From NCBI GenBank assembly GCA_038244055.1, contig JBBRTW010000491.1, forward strand, positions 1 to 5,171: a stretch of DNA of 5,171 nt, read 5' to 3'. Made by a program: the position numbers and the translations under genes. Within the stretch, counting starts at the first letter, position 1. Each line of letters starts with the position of its first letter. Positions 1 through 5,171 of this stretch are shown here, one piece after another. Below the pieces are notes generated by a model. It did not search any database and was not told the DNA's origin. It saw nothing but the letters and a program-made list of their open reading frames with translations. This DNA is from DASPKW01 sp038244055 (GTDB lineage Bacteria > Planctomycetota > Phycisphaerae > Tepidisphaerales > Tepidisphaeraceae).

Positions 1-782
1 AAGGCGCTGCTGATCGTGGTGCCGCCATCTTCGCGCAGGTGATAAAACGTGTGCTTGTCGACTTCCTTGGCGCTGACATCATGGACGATATACCGGCTCT
101 CGATCCCCTCGTAATTCTTGCGCAGCCAGGTGTCGATCCAGAAGCTCTCCAGGCGCACCAGTTCCTTCTGCTCCTCCCCCATCGACCCCGAGACATCCAT
201 CATGAAGATAATCACCGCGTTGCTCTGCGGGCTCTTGACTTCCTTCCAGGAGCGGTAACGGATGTCTTTTTTCTCGGGGATGATCACCGGATTTTCCGGG
301 TCGTAATCCCCGATCATGATCTGCCGCCTGAGCGCCTCCTTGAAGGATCGCTTGAAGTGCCGCAGCGAGTTCGGCCCCACCCGCCGCAGAGAAGAATACT
401 TGTCCTTGATCGTGGTGATCCGATGCTTCCCCTTCGGATCGATCCGCGGCAGCTTCAATTCCTCCGCCAGTATCTCCGCCAGTTCATCCAGCGACAGATC
501 CACCTCCATCAGATGCTGCCCGGCGTCGGTGCCGCCCTGGCCCTTCCCCTGCCCCTTGCCGACCGCCTCCCCTTCCTTCCCATCGCCGGCCCCCACACCC
601 TGCGAATTATCCCCATACCGAAAATGCGGAAGCTCGATCCCGCGCACGGGGATCGAAATCAGGTGCTTGCCCTCCTTGCCGATCAACTCGCCCTTGGAAA
701 GGAATTTGCGCAGATCCTCCCGGATTCGTCCTTTGACGATCTGGCGGAAGCGCTGGTGATCTTTTTCGATTTTCAAAACCAT
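1..782 (-). CDS. yeaH: DUF444/YeaH-YhbH family protein, N-terminal part (cut by window edge)
   Basis: I see 260 codons from an ATG at 782; the frame is still open at base 1, so the C-terminus is missing. Residues 1-55 are a charged N-terminal segment. Residues 59-88 are a Gly-rich linker, as in E. coli YeaH. From about residue 188 a von Willebrand A-like domain begins, with a DVSGS metal-site motif (Asp196, Ser198, Ser200) after the hydrophobic strand AVIIFMM. The family motif KEVDKHTFYH (239-248) and GGTTISSA (253-260) follow. Homologues are about 390-430 residues long, so roughly a third is lost. The start lies 4 bases after the stop of the upstream small gene, which suggests translational coupling; a weak GAGG precedes it. 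In known genomes this protein is co-transcribed with prkA and works in the same stress/sporulation response; its biochemical role is not settled. Family assignment is firm, function is not. Confidence 0.93.
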   Translation of the reverse strand, partial: MVLKIEKDHQRFRQIVKGRIREDLRKFLSKGELIGKEGKHLISIPVRGIELPHFRYGDNSQGVGAGDGKEGEAVGKGQGKGQGGTDAGQHLMEVDLSLDELAEILAEELKLPRIDPKGKHRITTIKDKYSSLRRVGPNSLRHFKRSFKEALRRQIMIGDYDPENPVIIPEKKDIRYRSWKEVKSPQSNAVIIFMMDVSGSMGEEQKELVRLESFWIDTWLRKNYEGIESRYIVHDVSAKEVDKHTFYHLREDGGTTISSA

Positions 783-786
783 ACGT

Positions 787-1008
787 TCACGCCGCCTCGT
801 TGTCCTTCAGCGTCTCAAACGCGGCAATCTGATTCATTCGCAGGATCGCCTTGCGATCGGAGCGGGGGTAGTAGTAATTCAACTGCGTCTTGCCAATGGA
901 TATCTGGAATGGGCTGTCCACGTCATAAGCATTGCCGCTGGTCAGAACCACGCGGAAGGGCACAAACGGCTCACGAGCCAACAGCACTTTCAAATCGTCA
1001 TCCATCAT
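787..1008 (-). CDS. small conserved hypothetical protein (PFxPFRV type)
   Basis: A 73-residue soluble protein with no signal peptide or membrane segment. It reads MMDDDLKVLL, then a REPFVPFRVVLTSG block (about 12-25), a DVDSPFQISIG block, a tyrosine cluster (NYYYPRS, about 44-50), and a C-terminal helix-like MNQIAAFETL. The pattern 'PF-x-PFR, small beta strands, final IAxxE' resembles small uncharacterised proteins I recall from planctomycetes and other environmental bacteria; I know of no function. The frame is open upstream to 1062, but I chose the ATG at 1008 because GGAAGG (1018-1023) sits 9 bases before it and the upstream 18 residues are Arg/Gly-rich, as expected from untranslated DNA. 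An ATG one codon on (1005) is equally usable. It starts 19 bases after the membrane-protein gene and ends 4 bases before yeaH, so it is almost certainly co-transcribed with yeaH. Confidence 0.75.
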   Translation of the reverse strand: MMDDDLKVLLAREPFVPFRVVLTSGNAYDVDSPFQISIGKTQLNYYYPRSDRKAILRMNQIAAFETLKDNEAA

Positions 1009-1017
1009 TTCACCATT

Positions 1018-1023
1018 CCTTCC
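1018..1023 (-). promoter_or_regulatory. ribosome binding site of the 73-residue gene
   Basis: GGAAGG read on the minus strand, 9 bases before the ATG at 1008. It decides the start of the small hypothetical gene, whose frame is open for another 18 codons upstream. It lies within the 19-base gap after the TAG of the membrane-protein gene. Confidence 0.55.
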
Positions 1024-1027
1024 AACT

Positions 1028-1297
1028 CTACGTCGTCCTCCGCGTCGCAATCCACAACCCAAACATCAACACCGCCCCCGATCCCGCCACGCCCACCGTC
1101 GTCCCGATCATCGCCTCGTTCATCGAATCGATCGGATTGCTCACCGCCCCCGCCGCCTCGGCCTGGGCCGGCTTGAGCGACAACTTCCGGCCCATCCCGG
1201 CCACGCCCCAGACCGGGTCCGTCAGCCAGAAAAACAGCACTCCCAGAGCGCCCGCCAGCGCCAGATTCAAGCCGCTCTTGCGGATTTCTTTGTCCAT
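1028..1297 (-). CDS. small two-helix membrane protein of the prkA-yeaH cluster
   Basis: An 89-residue protein that I do not recognise. It has a short basic N-terminus (MDKEIRKSG), a first hydrophobic helix at about 10-26 (LNLALAGALGVLFFWLT), a polar loop of about 35 residues, and a second hydrophobic Gly-rich helix at about 63-84 ending in IATRRTT. Positive charges at both ends suggest both termini are cytoplasmic with the loop outside; this is inference from the positive-inside rule. The loop carries KPAQAEAAGAVSNPIDSMN and no cysteines. No good Shine-Dalgarno precedes the ATG at 1297: the heptad-repeat array runs to within 5 bases of it. The gene follows prkA by about 90 bases and precedes the 73-residue gene by 19, so it may be a membrane partner of the PrkA/YeaH module. 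It is supported as a gene by its clean topology and tight packing rather than by homology. Confidence 0.68.
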   Translation of the reverse strand: MDKEIRKSGLNLALAGALGVLFFWLTDPVWGVAGMGRKLSLKPAQAEAAGAVSNPIDSMNEAMIGTTVGVAGSGAVLMFGLWIATRRTT

Positions 1298-1302
1298 GGG
1301 CG

Positions 1303-1388
1303 TAGTTGCTAGTTGCTAGTTGTTAGTTATTAGTTGCGAGTTGCGAGTGAAATCCAACTCGCAACTCGCCACTCGCAACTCGCAACTC
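1303..1388 (-). repeat. heptanucleotide repeat array forming a long hairpin between prkA and the membrane-protein gene
   Basis: On the plus strand, TAGTTGC-type heptads run 1303-1347 (TAGTTGC, TAGTTGC, TAGTTGT, TAGTTAT, TAGTTGC, GAGTTGC). A short spacer (1349-1356) follows, then the complementary ACTCGCA-type heptads 1357-1388 (ACTCGCA, ACTCGCC, ACTCGCA, ACTCGCA, ACTC). Bases 1332-1348 pair with 1357-1373 at 16 of 17 positions around an 8-base loop; 1332-1348 also matches 1371-1387 perfectly. In prkA mRNA this hairpin begins 2 bases after the TAG stop. It has no following T-run, so it is not a classic Rho-independent terminator. It could stabilise or attenuate the transcript between prkA and the downstream genes. 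Confidence 0.85.
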
Positions 1389-1390
1389 TC

Positions 1391-3463
1391 CTAATCTTCC
1401 TGCTTCGAATCCCCTCGCGCGAAAATACTCGCCACGTAATTCAAGACATCCGTCGCCGAGGTCTCGTTGTAGCCGAAATACTTGATCAGACGCTGCTTGA
1501 CCACATCGATCTTCTGCTGCGTCTCGTCATCCACCACCGTACTGACCAGATTCTTCAGCTTGATCGTGTCCCGCTGGTCCTCGAAGAGCTTCAATTCCAG
1601 CGCTTTGAGCAGCCGGGCGTTGGTGTTGTACTCGAACTTTTTGCCATCCAGCGCCAGGGCGCCGATGTAGTTCATGATCTCCTGCCGGAAATCGTCCTTG
1701 CGGCTCTCGGGGATGTCGATCTTCTCCTCGATCGAGCGCATGAGCCTTTCATCGGGGTCCTCATCGCGGCCGGTGTAGCGGTTGCGCACGCGCTCGTGCT
1801 GCGTGTAGGCCCGCACGCTCTCGATGTAGTTGGCCGCCAGACGCTTGATCGCATCCTCATCGGCGCTGATCGCCCGCTGCACCTCGCCCTTGAGAATGTC
1901 CTCGTACTCCTCGCGCACTACCGCCAATAGCTCCTTGTACTCCTTCTTGAGCTCCTCATCAGTGATCAAAGAGTGATGGCTCAGCCCCTCCTCCAGCTCA
2001 TTCATCACCATGAAGGGGTTGATCGACTTATCGAGCTGCGCATTGTGCGACACCAGCGCGTTGGAAATCTTGTCCTGGATATACCGCGGCGAAATTCCCT
2101 GCATCCCCTCGCGCGGGGCCTCTTCCTTGAGCTCCTTGATGCTGTCTTCGGTGAAGCCGGGGATCTGCTTGCCGTTGTACAGCTTCAATTTCTGCATCTT
2201 GGTGATCCCCGCTTTCTTCGGCTCGGCCAATCTCGTCAAGACCGCCCACATGGCCGCCACTTCAATCGTATGCGGCGCAATGTGCAGCCCCTTGACCCGC
2301 TCGGGCCCGAAATCCTTCAGATAAATCCGCACCTCATCATCCAGCCGGCTGTTGTAGGGCACATCGATCTTGATCGTGCGGTCCCGGAACGCCTCCATCA
2401 TCTCGTTCCCCTGCAGCTTCTTGTACTCCGGTTCGTTGGTGTGGCCGAGAATCACCTCATCGATGTACGTCTGCGCGAACTTTTTCGGCTTGATCAGGTG
2501 CTCCTGCGAGGCTCCCAGCAGGTCATACAGGAAGGCCACATCCAGCTTCAGCACCTCGATGAACTCCACGATCCCGCGATTGGCGATGTTCAACTCTCCG
2601 TCAAAATTAAACGCCCGCGGATCGCTGTCGCTGCCGTACTCGGCGATCTTGCGGTAGTTGATATCGCCGGTGAGTTCGGTGGAGTCCTGGTTCTTCTCAT
2701 CCTTGGGCTGGAATGTGCCAATACCGCGGCGGTCTTTCTCCGACAAAATCAGCCGCTTGACCTTGATGTGGTCCACCGCCTTCTTCCAATCCCCGCCATA
2801 GATATCCAGCAGGTCCGCATAGACCTTCCGGCAGAAGGGGCAGACATCCCCATACAGGCGGAGCTTCTTTCCATCGGGCAATTTCTCGTTGATCGCATCC
2901 AGCACCTCCTTGCGCGCCTCCTGCGGGATCAGCAGCAGCGGCTCCTCATGCATCGGGCAGGGGTAAAATTCCTCGCCCTCATCGTGATTCCCGCGCCGGC
3001 CGGGCAAACGCCAGGAATAGGTGTAGACCTTACCGTTATCCGTCTTGGAATAATTCTCGATCCCCTTCTTTAAGAGTCTCGCAATCGTCGATTTGCTCGA
3101 GCCCACCGGCCCATGCAGCAGCAGGATGCGCCGCTCGGTCCCGTACCCCTGGGCGGCCGACTTGAAGAAGTCTACGAGCTGCATCAGCGGCCGCTCCAAC
3201 CCGAAAATCGCATCCGCCCCATTGCCGATCGGGTCCCCGAAAAATTTATACCTGTTGTATTCGTGCTTGAACTGCGTGAATGATTCGCTCCCGTACGACA
3301 AAATCATGTCGTACACCCGCTGAAAAGCGTTGCGGGCCACCGAGGGATTCTCCACCACGATATCCAGATACTCCCAGAAGGTCCCCTCCCAGTGCTGCTC
3401 CCGGAAATGGGCCACATCGAGTTTCCGATCCACGATTGCAATCAGCGGATTTGTTTTCGCCAT
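1391..3463 (-). CDS. prkA: PrkA family AAA+ serine kinase/protease
   Basis: A 690-residue cytoplasmic protein resembling Bacillus PrkA more than E. coli YeaG (EGTFWEYLDIV and VENPSVA near the N-terminus), somewhat longer than either (about 630-645). The AAA+ domain covers about residues 20-365: Walker A GPVGSSKST (118-126), a Walker B-like NRGIVEF (295-301), sensor-like HTNE (341-344) and an arginine-finger-like RDR (360-362). The PrkA C-terminal domain follows (about 420-690). A CPMH (169-172) and a CPFC (208-211) pair could bind zinc; this is inference. The family was named as a serine kinase; an ATP-dependent protease activity has also been reported for the Bacillus protein. It acts with YeaH and often SpoVR in starvation, stress or sporulation. 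I chose the ATG at 3463 over one at 3478 because GGAGAA (3471-3476) is well spaced for 3463 and nothing comparable precedes 3478. The gene stands about 400 bases from galU, so it probably has its own promoter. Confidence 0.96.
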   Translation of the reverse strand: MAKTNPLIAIVDRKLDVAHFREQHWEGTFWEYLDIVVENPSVARNAFQRVYDMILSYGSESFTQFKHEYNRYKFFGDPIGNGADAIFGLERPLMQLVDFFKSAAQGYGTERRILLLHGPVGSSKSTIARLLKKGIENYSKTDNGKVYTYSWRLPGRRGNHDEGEEFYPCPMHEEPLLLIPQEARKEVLDAINEKLPDGKKLRLYGDVCPFCRKVYADLLDIYGGDWKKAVDHIKVKRLILSEKDRRGIGTFQPKDEKNQDSTELTGDINYRKIAEYGSDSDPRAFNFDGELNIANRGIVEFIEVLKLDVAFLYDLLGASQEHLIKPKKFAQTYIDEVILGHTNEPEYKKLQGNEMMEAFRDRTIKIDVPYNSRLDDEVRIYLKDFGPERVKGLHIAPHTIEVAAMWAVLTRLAEPKKAGITKMQKLKLYNGKQIPGFTEDSIKELKEEAPREGMQGISPRYIQDKISNALVSHNAQLDKSINPFMVMNELEEGLSHHSLITDEELKKEYKELLAVVREEYEDILKGEVQRAISADEDAIKRLAANYIESVRAYTQHERVRNRYTGRDEDPDERLMRSIEEKIDIPESRKDDFRQEIMNYIGALALDGKKFEYNTNARLLKALELKLFEDQRDTIKLKNLVSTVVDDETQQKIDVVKQRLIKYFGYNETSATDVLNYVASIFARGDSKQED

Positions 3464-3470
3464 GTTTTCA

Positions 3471-3476
3471 TTCTCC
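3471..3476 (-). promoter_or_regulatory. ribosome binding site of prkA
   Basis: GGAGAA on the minus strand, 7 bases before the ATG at 3463. It lies inside the 15 bases between the two candidate prkA starts, so it argues that the ATG at 3478, whose last base begins this motif, is not the main start. Confidence 0.55.
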
Positions 3477-3478
3477 AT

Positions 3479-3883
3479 ACGAGGCGCAACGCGCTGGTCT
3501 TACACGATCCCGAACATCCCTCCCCTCTATCATCTTCCCCACTCCTCCCGGCCACACCTCTACTCCTCCACCCTCACTCCTCTTCGATCCGGCCTCATGA
3601 GTAAGACGTTGCGCACCCTCGCCCTGTTCGCCCGCTGCCTTGAAACGCACCCATGCCGCAACCATTGCTGCCCAACTGGGTTCCAAAACACCGGCCACCA
3701 GGGCAAACGCCGCACCGCTCAAATCATGCGGGAAAGAGATCGACCCCGCGGACCATCCCGGCCTGCGAGAACCGCCTCTCCCCAAACCGACACTCGATTA
3801 TATCCCGGCCGGGAAATTCCGCGCGGGGAAAATGCAGACGGAAAATTGTTCCACGAACCCCCGATTTCCGGGCGAGGAAGAAG
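3479..3883. other. galU-prkA intergenic region, probable prkA control region
   Basis: This is the only long gap in the window, about 400 bases, between the galU stop and prkA. I see no convincing gene on either strand. It holds a perfect 10-bp palindrome CCCGGCCGGG (3804-3813) abutting a minus-strand TATAAT (3797-3802) that lacks a matching -35. It also has a skewed tract (3517-3585) in which 59 of 69 plus-strand bases are pyrimidines, and a 21-codon minus-strand ORF (3468-3533) preceded by GGAGGAGT. A minus-strand frame open from 3785 to 3468 has one hydrophobic stretch but otherwise poor protein-like composition. I find no clear terminator for galU. The promoter of prkA is expected here, but I cannot place it. 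Confidence 0.6.
3541..3582 (-). repeat. degenerate ACTCCTC heptamer repeats upstream of prkA
   Basis: Three exact plus-strand copies of ACTCCTC start at 3541, 3562 and 3576, that is, 21 and 14 bases apart, both multiples of seven. The heptad between the last two (CACCCTC) is a partial match. On the sense strand of prkA each copy reads GAGGAGT, resembling a Shine-Dalgarno core, 80-120 bases before the prkA start. The heptad length and the ACTC beginning are shared with the ACTCGCA array on the other side of prkA. Confidence 0.5.
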
Positions 3884-4816
3884 CTATAGGATATCGGCTG
3901 TAGCGTTTGGGGAATGCGGGGGACGTCCACCGGCAAACGCCTCGATCGCGCGGACAAAATCATCCGGTGTTCCGAAGTCGAAACGCTGGGCGCTGATCAT
4001 TTCCAGAGCGAGGTAACCTTCCCGCTGCCGCTGAATTTCCTGGGCGCGGGTGAGTTGGTATTCGCCATTGTCGCGAGTGTTGGTCTGGATCATTTCTTCG
4101 AGGATGTCGTAGATCGACGGGGCCAGGGCGTGCATGCCGAACCAGCCGAGGTAGACATCACTTTCGAGGCCGTCCACGCGGAGAGATTTTCTCGCGGTTT
4201 CGAGGTCGGGCTTTTCGATAATAAGCGAGACATCGATCAGGCGCGGGTTTTCGTGCCTGCGCAGGCCGGCGATCGTGCCGTAGCCTTTGAGTTCATCGGG
4301 CCCGATGCGGTTGACGGCGGAGACGGATCGGCCGTTGGAAAACGCGGTGGCCTCAATCAGTTCGCGAATGGGCGAGATTGGCCGGCCGCGAAAAAGATGA
4401 TCGCCAAGACAGAGAATCGTCATTTCGCCGGCCGCGAAATCGCGAGTCTGGTAGACGGCGTGGCCGAAACCTTCCTGCTCGTGCTGGGTGGCGAAGGTGA
4501 TGCGCGAGGCGAGCTGGCGCATCTGCTCGGCCTCAGCGCGGAGTGCGGGGTATTTATCGAGTCGGCGGAGATACGCCTCATCCGGGCCATCGAAATAGGC
4601 GCGGATCGGGCGATCATCGCCCGGCTGAACGATGATGCAGATCTGCTCGATCCCGGCCGAGGCGAGTTCGAGGAGGTGATAATGGATCAGGGCGCGGGCG
4701 ATGCCATCGGGGCCGACGATGGGGAAGAGCTCTTTCTTGACGGCATGGGAGGCCGGGAAAAGGCGCGTGCCCAGGCCGGCGGCGGGGACGATGGCTTTGC
4801 GGATGGGGGAGGACAT
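3884..4816 (-). CDS. galU: UTP-glucose-1-phosphate uridylyltransferase (GalU-like, divergent branch)
   Basis: A 310-residue nucleotidyltransferase of normal length for GalU, which makes UDP-glucose from UTP and glucose-1-phosphate for cell-surface sugars and glycogen or trehalose routes. Visible motifs are the nucleotide loop AAGLGTRLFPA (12-22), KKELFPI (27-33) with the expected catalytic Lys, EGFGHAV (115-121), the metal Asp in LGDHL (137-141), IEKP (200-203), and GEYQLT (251-256, matching GGEIQLT of classic enzymes), then RFDFGTP (278-284). Compared with E. coli GalU, RxLPA is RLFPA, KEMLP is KKELFP, and the metal motif is GDH; these look like traits of a subfamily, not damage. Substrate could therefore differ from glucose-1-phosphate. 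The last 15 residues are Pro/Ala-rich and not family-like. No Shine-Dalgarno is visible: the 13 bases before the ATG are all pyrimidine. It follows the purE-like gene by 56 bases and may be co-transcribed with it. Confidence 0.88.
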   Translation of the reverse strand: MSSPIRKAIVPAAGLGTRLFPASHAVKKELFPIVGPDGIARALIHYHLLELASAGIEQICIIVQPGDDRPIRAYFDGPDEAYLRRLDKYPALRAEAEQMRQLASRITFATQHEQEGFGHAVYQTRDFAAGEMTILCLGDHLFRGRPISPIRELIEATAFSNGRSVSAVNRIGPDELKGYGTIAGLRRHENPRLIDVSLIIEKPDLETARKSLRVDGLESDVYLGWFGMHALAPSIYDILEEMIQTNTRDNGEYQLTRAQEIQRQREGYLALEMISAQRFDFGTPDDFVRAIEAFAGGRPPHSPNATADIL

Positions 4817-4872
4817 GAAGAGGGGAGAGTAACGCGCGGAGAGGAAATGTGCATTGGCGGGTGAGAAGTCGG

Positions 4873-5171
4873 CTATTCGAGTGAATCGCCAAGGACCCTG
4901 GCGGTCTGCTCCTCGCGGAAGGCGCGGAGTTTGACGCGGAGGTCGGGGCGGGTGTTGGAGAGGATGGCGATGGCCAGGAGCGCGGCGTTGATCGCGCCGG
5001 CCTTTCCGATGGCCAGTGTCGCGACCGGCGGGCCGGGCTGGGTTGCGGCTTCCAGGGCCTGGAGCGGCGAGAGAGTTGCGGAGGGCAGGGGCACCGCAAG
5101 TACCGGGCGCGTGGTCAAGGGGGAGATGGCGGCCGAGAGGGGCGGGAGCGAGTCGTCGGCGACGATGAAGA
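4873..5171 (-). CDS. purE: PurE-family protein, C-terminal part (cut by window edge), active-site loop altered
   Basis: The frame enters from the right edge and ends in TAG at 4873-4875; about 98 residues are visible. PurE converts N5-carboxyaminoimidazole ribonucleotide to the 4-carboxy form in purine synthesis. The family signature is clear: PVLAVPL, then GPPVATLAIGKAGAINAALL, then LRAFREEQTARVL, all at the spacing of bacterial PurE. However, the segment that should read like GAGGAAHLPG reads VADDSLPPLS, so the conserved histidine of that loop is absent. The stretch before the signature (PSATLSPLQALEAATQ) is also about two residues shorter than in E. coli. A TTG at 5118 is not a credible start, because the homology continues upstream of it to the window edge. 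It may be a working but unusual PurE, an inactive paralogue, or a related enzyme; the N-terminal half with the other catalytic residues is out of view. Confidence 0.85.
   Translation of the reverse strand, partial: FIVADDSLPPLSAAISPLTTRPVLAVPLPSATLSPLQALEAATQPGPPVATLAIGKAGAINAALLAIAILSNTRPDLRVKLRAFREEQTARVLGDSLE

Noticed and set aside
39..1319. Plus-strand ORF of 426 codons
   Set aside because: It is antisense to yeaH and the two small genes, runs into the heptad repeat, and is Pro/Arg/Leu-rich with no domain; the minus strand carries clear homology.
1303..1388. CRISPR array or Rho-independent terminator
   Set aside because: Units are 7 bases and contiguous with no spacers, so it is not CRISPR; the hairpin has no T-run after it on the minus strand, so it is not a standard intrinsic terminator.
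1334..1930. Plus-strand ORF of 198 codons beginning in the heptad repeat
   Set aside because: The first residues (ATRHSQLAT) are translated repeat and the rest is antisense to the prkA 3' end.
1973..3073. Plus-strand ORF of 366 codons
   Set aside because: It lies wholly antisense to prkA and is Leu/Ile/Arg-rich, as expected from the complement of its codons; no family resemblance or ribosome site.
3478..3478. ATG at 3478 as the start of prkA (695 residues)
   Set aside because: It lacks a ribosome site, while GGAGAA directly after it is correctly spaced for the ATG at 3463; still possible as a minor start.
3468..3785. Minus-strand frame of 105 codons in the galU-prkA gap
   Set aside because: A short stretch (ALVAGVLEPSWAAMVAA) faintly recalls the first helix of small multidrug transporters, but the rest is Gly/Arg-rich low-complexity sequence, the start is TTG without a ribosome site, and it overlaps the prkA start. 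Only its last 21 codons are kept as a possible upstream ORF.
4377..4390. GGCCGGCC palindrome inside galU
   Set aside because: A short GC palindrome within coding sequence is expected in GC-rich DNA and has no partner or context.
3914..4864. Plus-strand ORF of 316 codons
   Set aside because: It mirrors galU almost end to end in the opposite strand, a usual effect in GC-rich genes; the galU frame has all family motifs.

Overview
The window is GC-rich bacterial DNA in which every gene I can support lies on the minus strand, so transcription runs from right to left. I tentatively place the organism in or near the Planctomycetota. The reasons are a Bacillus-type PrkA in a Gram-negative-looking setting, a small 'PFxPFRV' hypothetical protein of a kind I associate with planctomycete genomes, and heptanucleotide repeats between genes. 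No rRNA or tRNA gene supports this, so it stays a guess.

Right block (5171 to 3884): the C-terminal half of a PurE-family protein (purine synthesis), cut by the window edge, then a galU-type nucleotidyltransferase 56 bases downstream. The PurE-like protein keeps the C-terminal signature of the family but has lost the GGAAHLPG active-site loop. The GalU belongs to a divergent branch (LFPA, KKELFP and GDHL motifs).

Middle (3883 to 3464): about 400 bases with no convincing gene, presumably the control region of prkA. It holds a 10-bp palindrome next to a TATAAT, a pyrimidine/purine-skewed tract with three ACTCCTC heptamers spaced in multiples of seven, and a possible 21-codon upstream ORF that ends 4 bases before the preferred prkA start.

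Left block (3463 to 1): prkA (AAA+ stress protein), a heptad-repeat hairpin directly after its stop codon, a two-helix membrane protein of 89 residues, a 73-residue conserved hypothetical, and the N-terminal 260 residues of a DUF444/YeaH protein with a von Willebrand A-like metal site. PrkA and YeaH form a known stress/sporulation-associated module (yeaG-yeaH in E. coli, prkA-yhbH in Bacillus), usually accompanied by SpoVR, which may lie just past the left edge. The two small genes between prkA and yeaH, one of them a membrane protein, are the least explained part of the window and could be accessory subunits of the module. The long plus-strand reading frames are antisense shadows.
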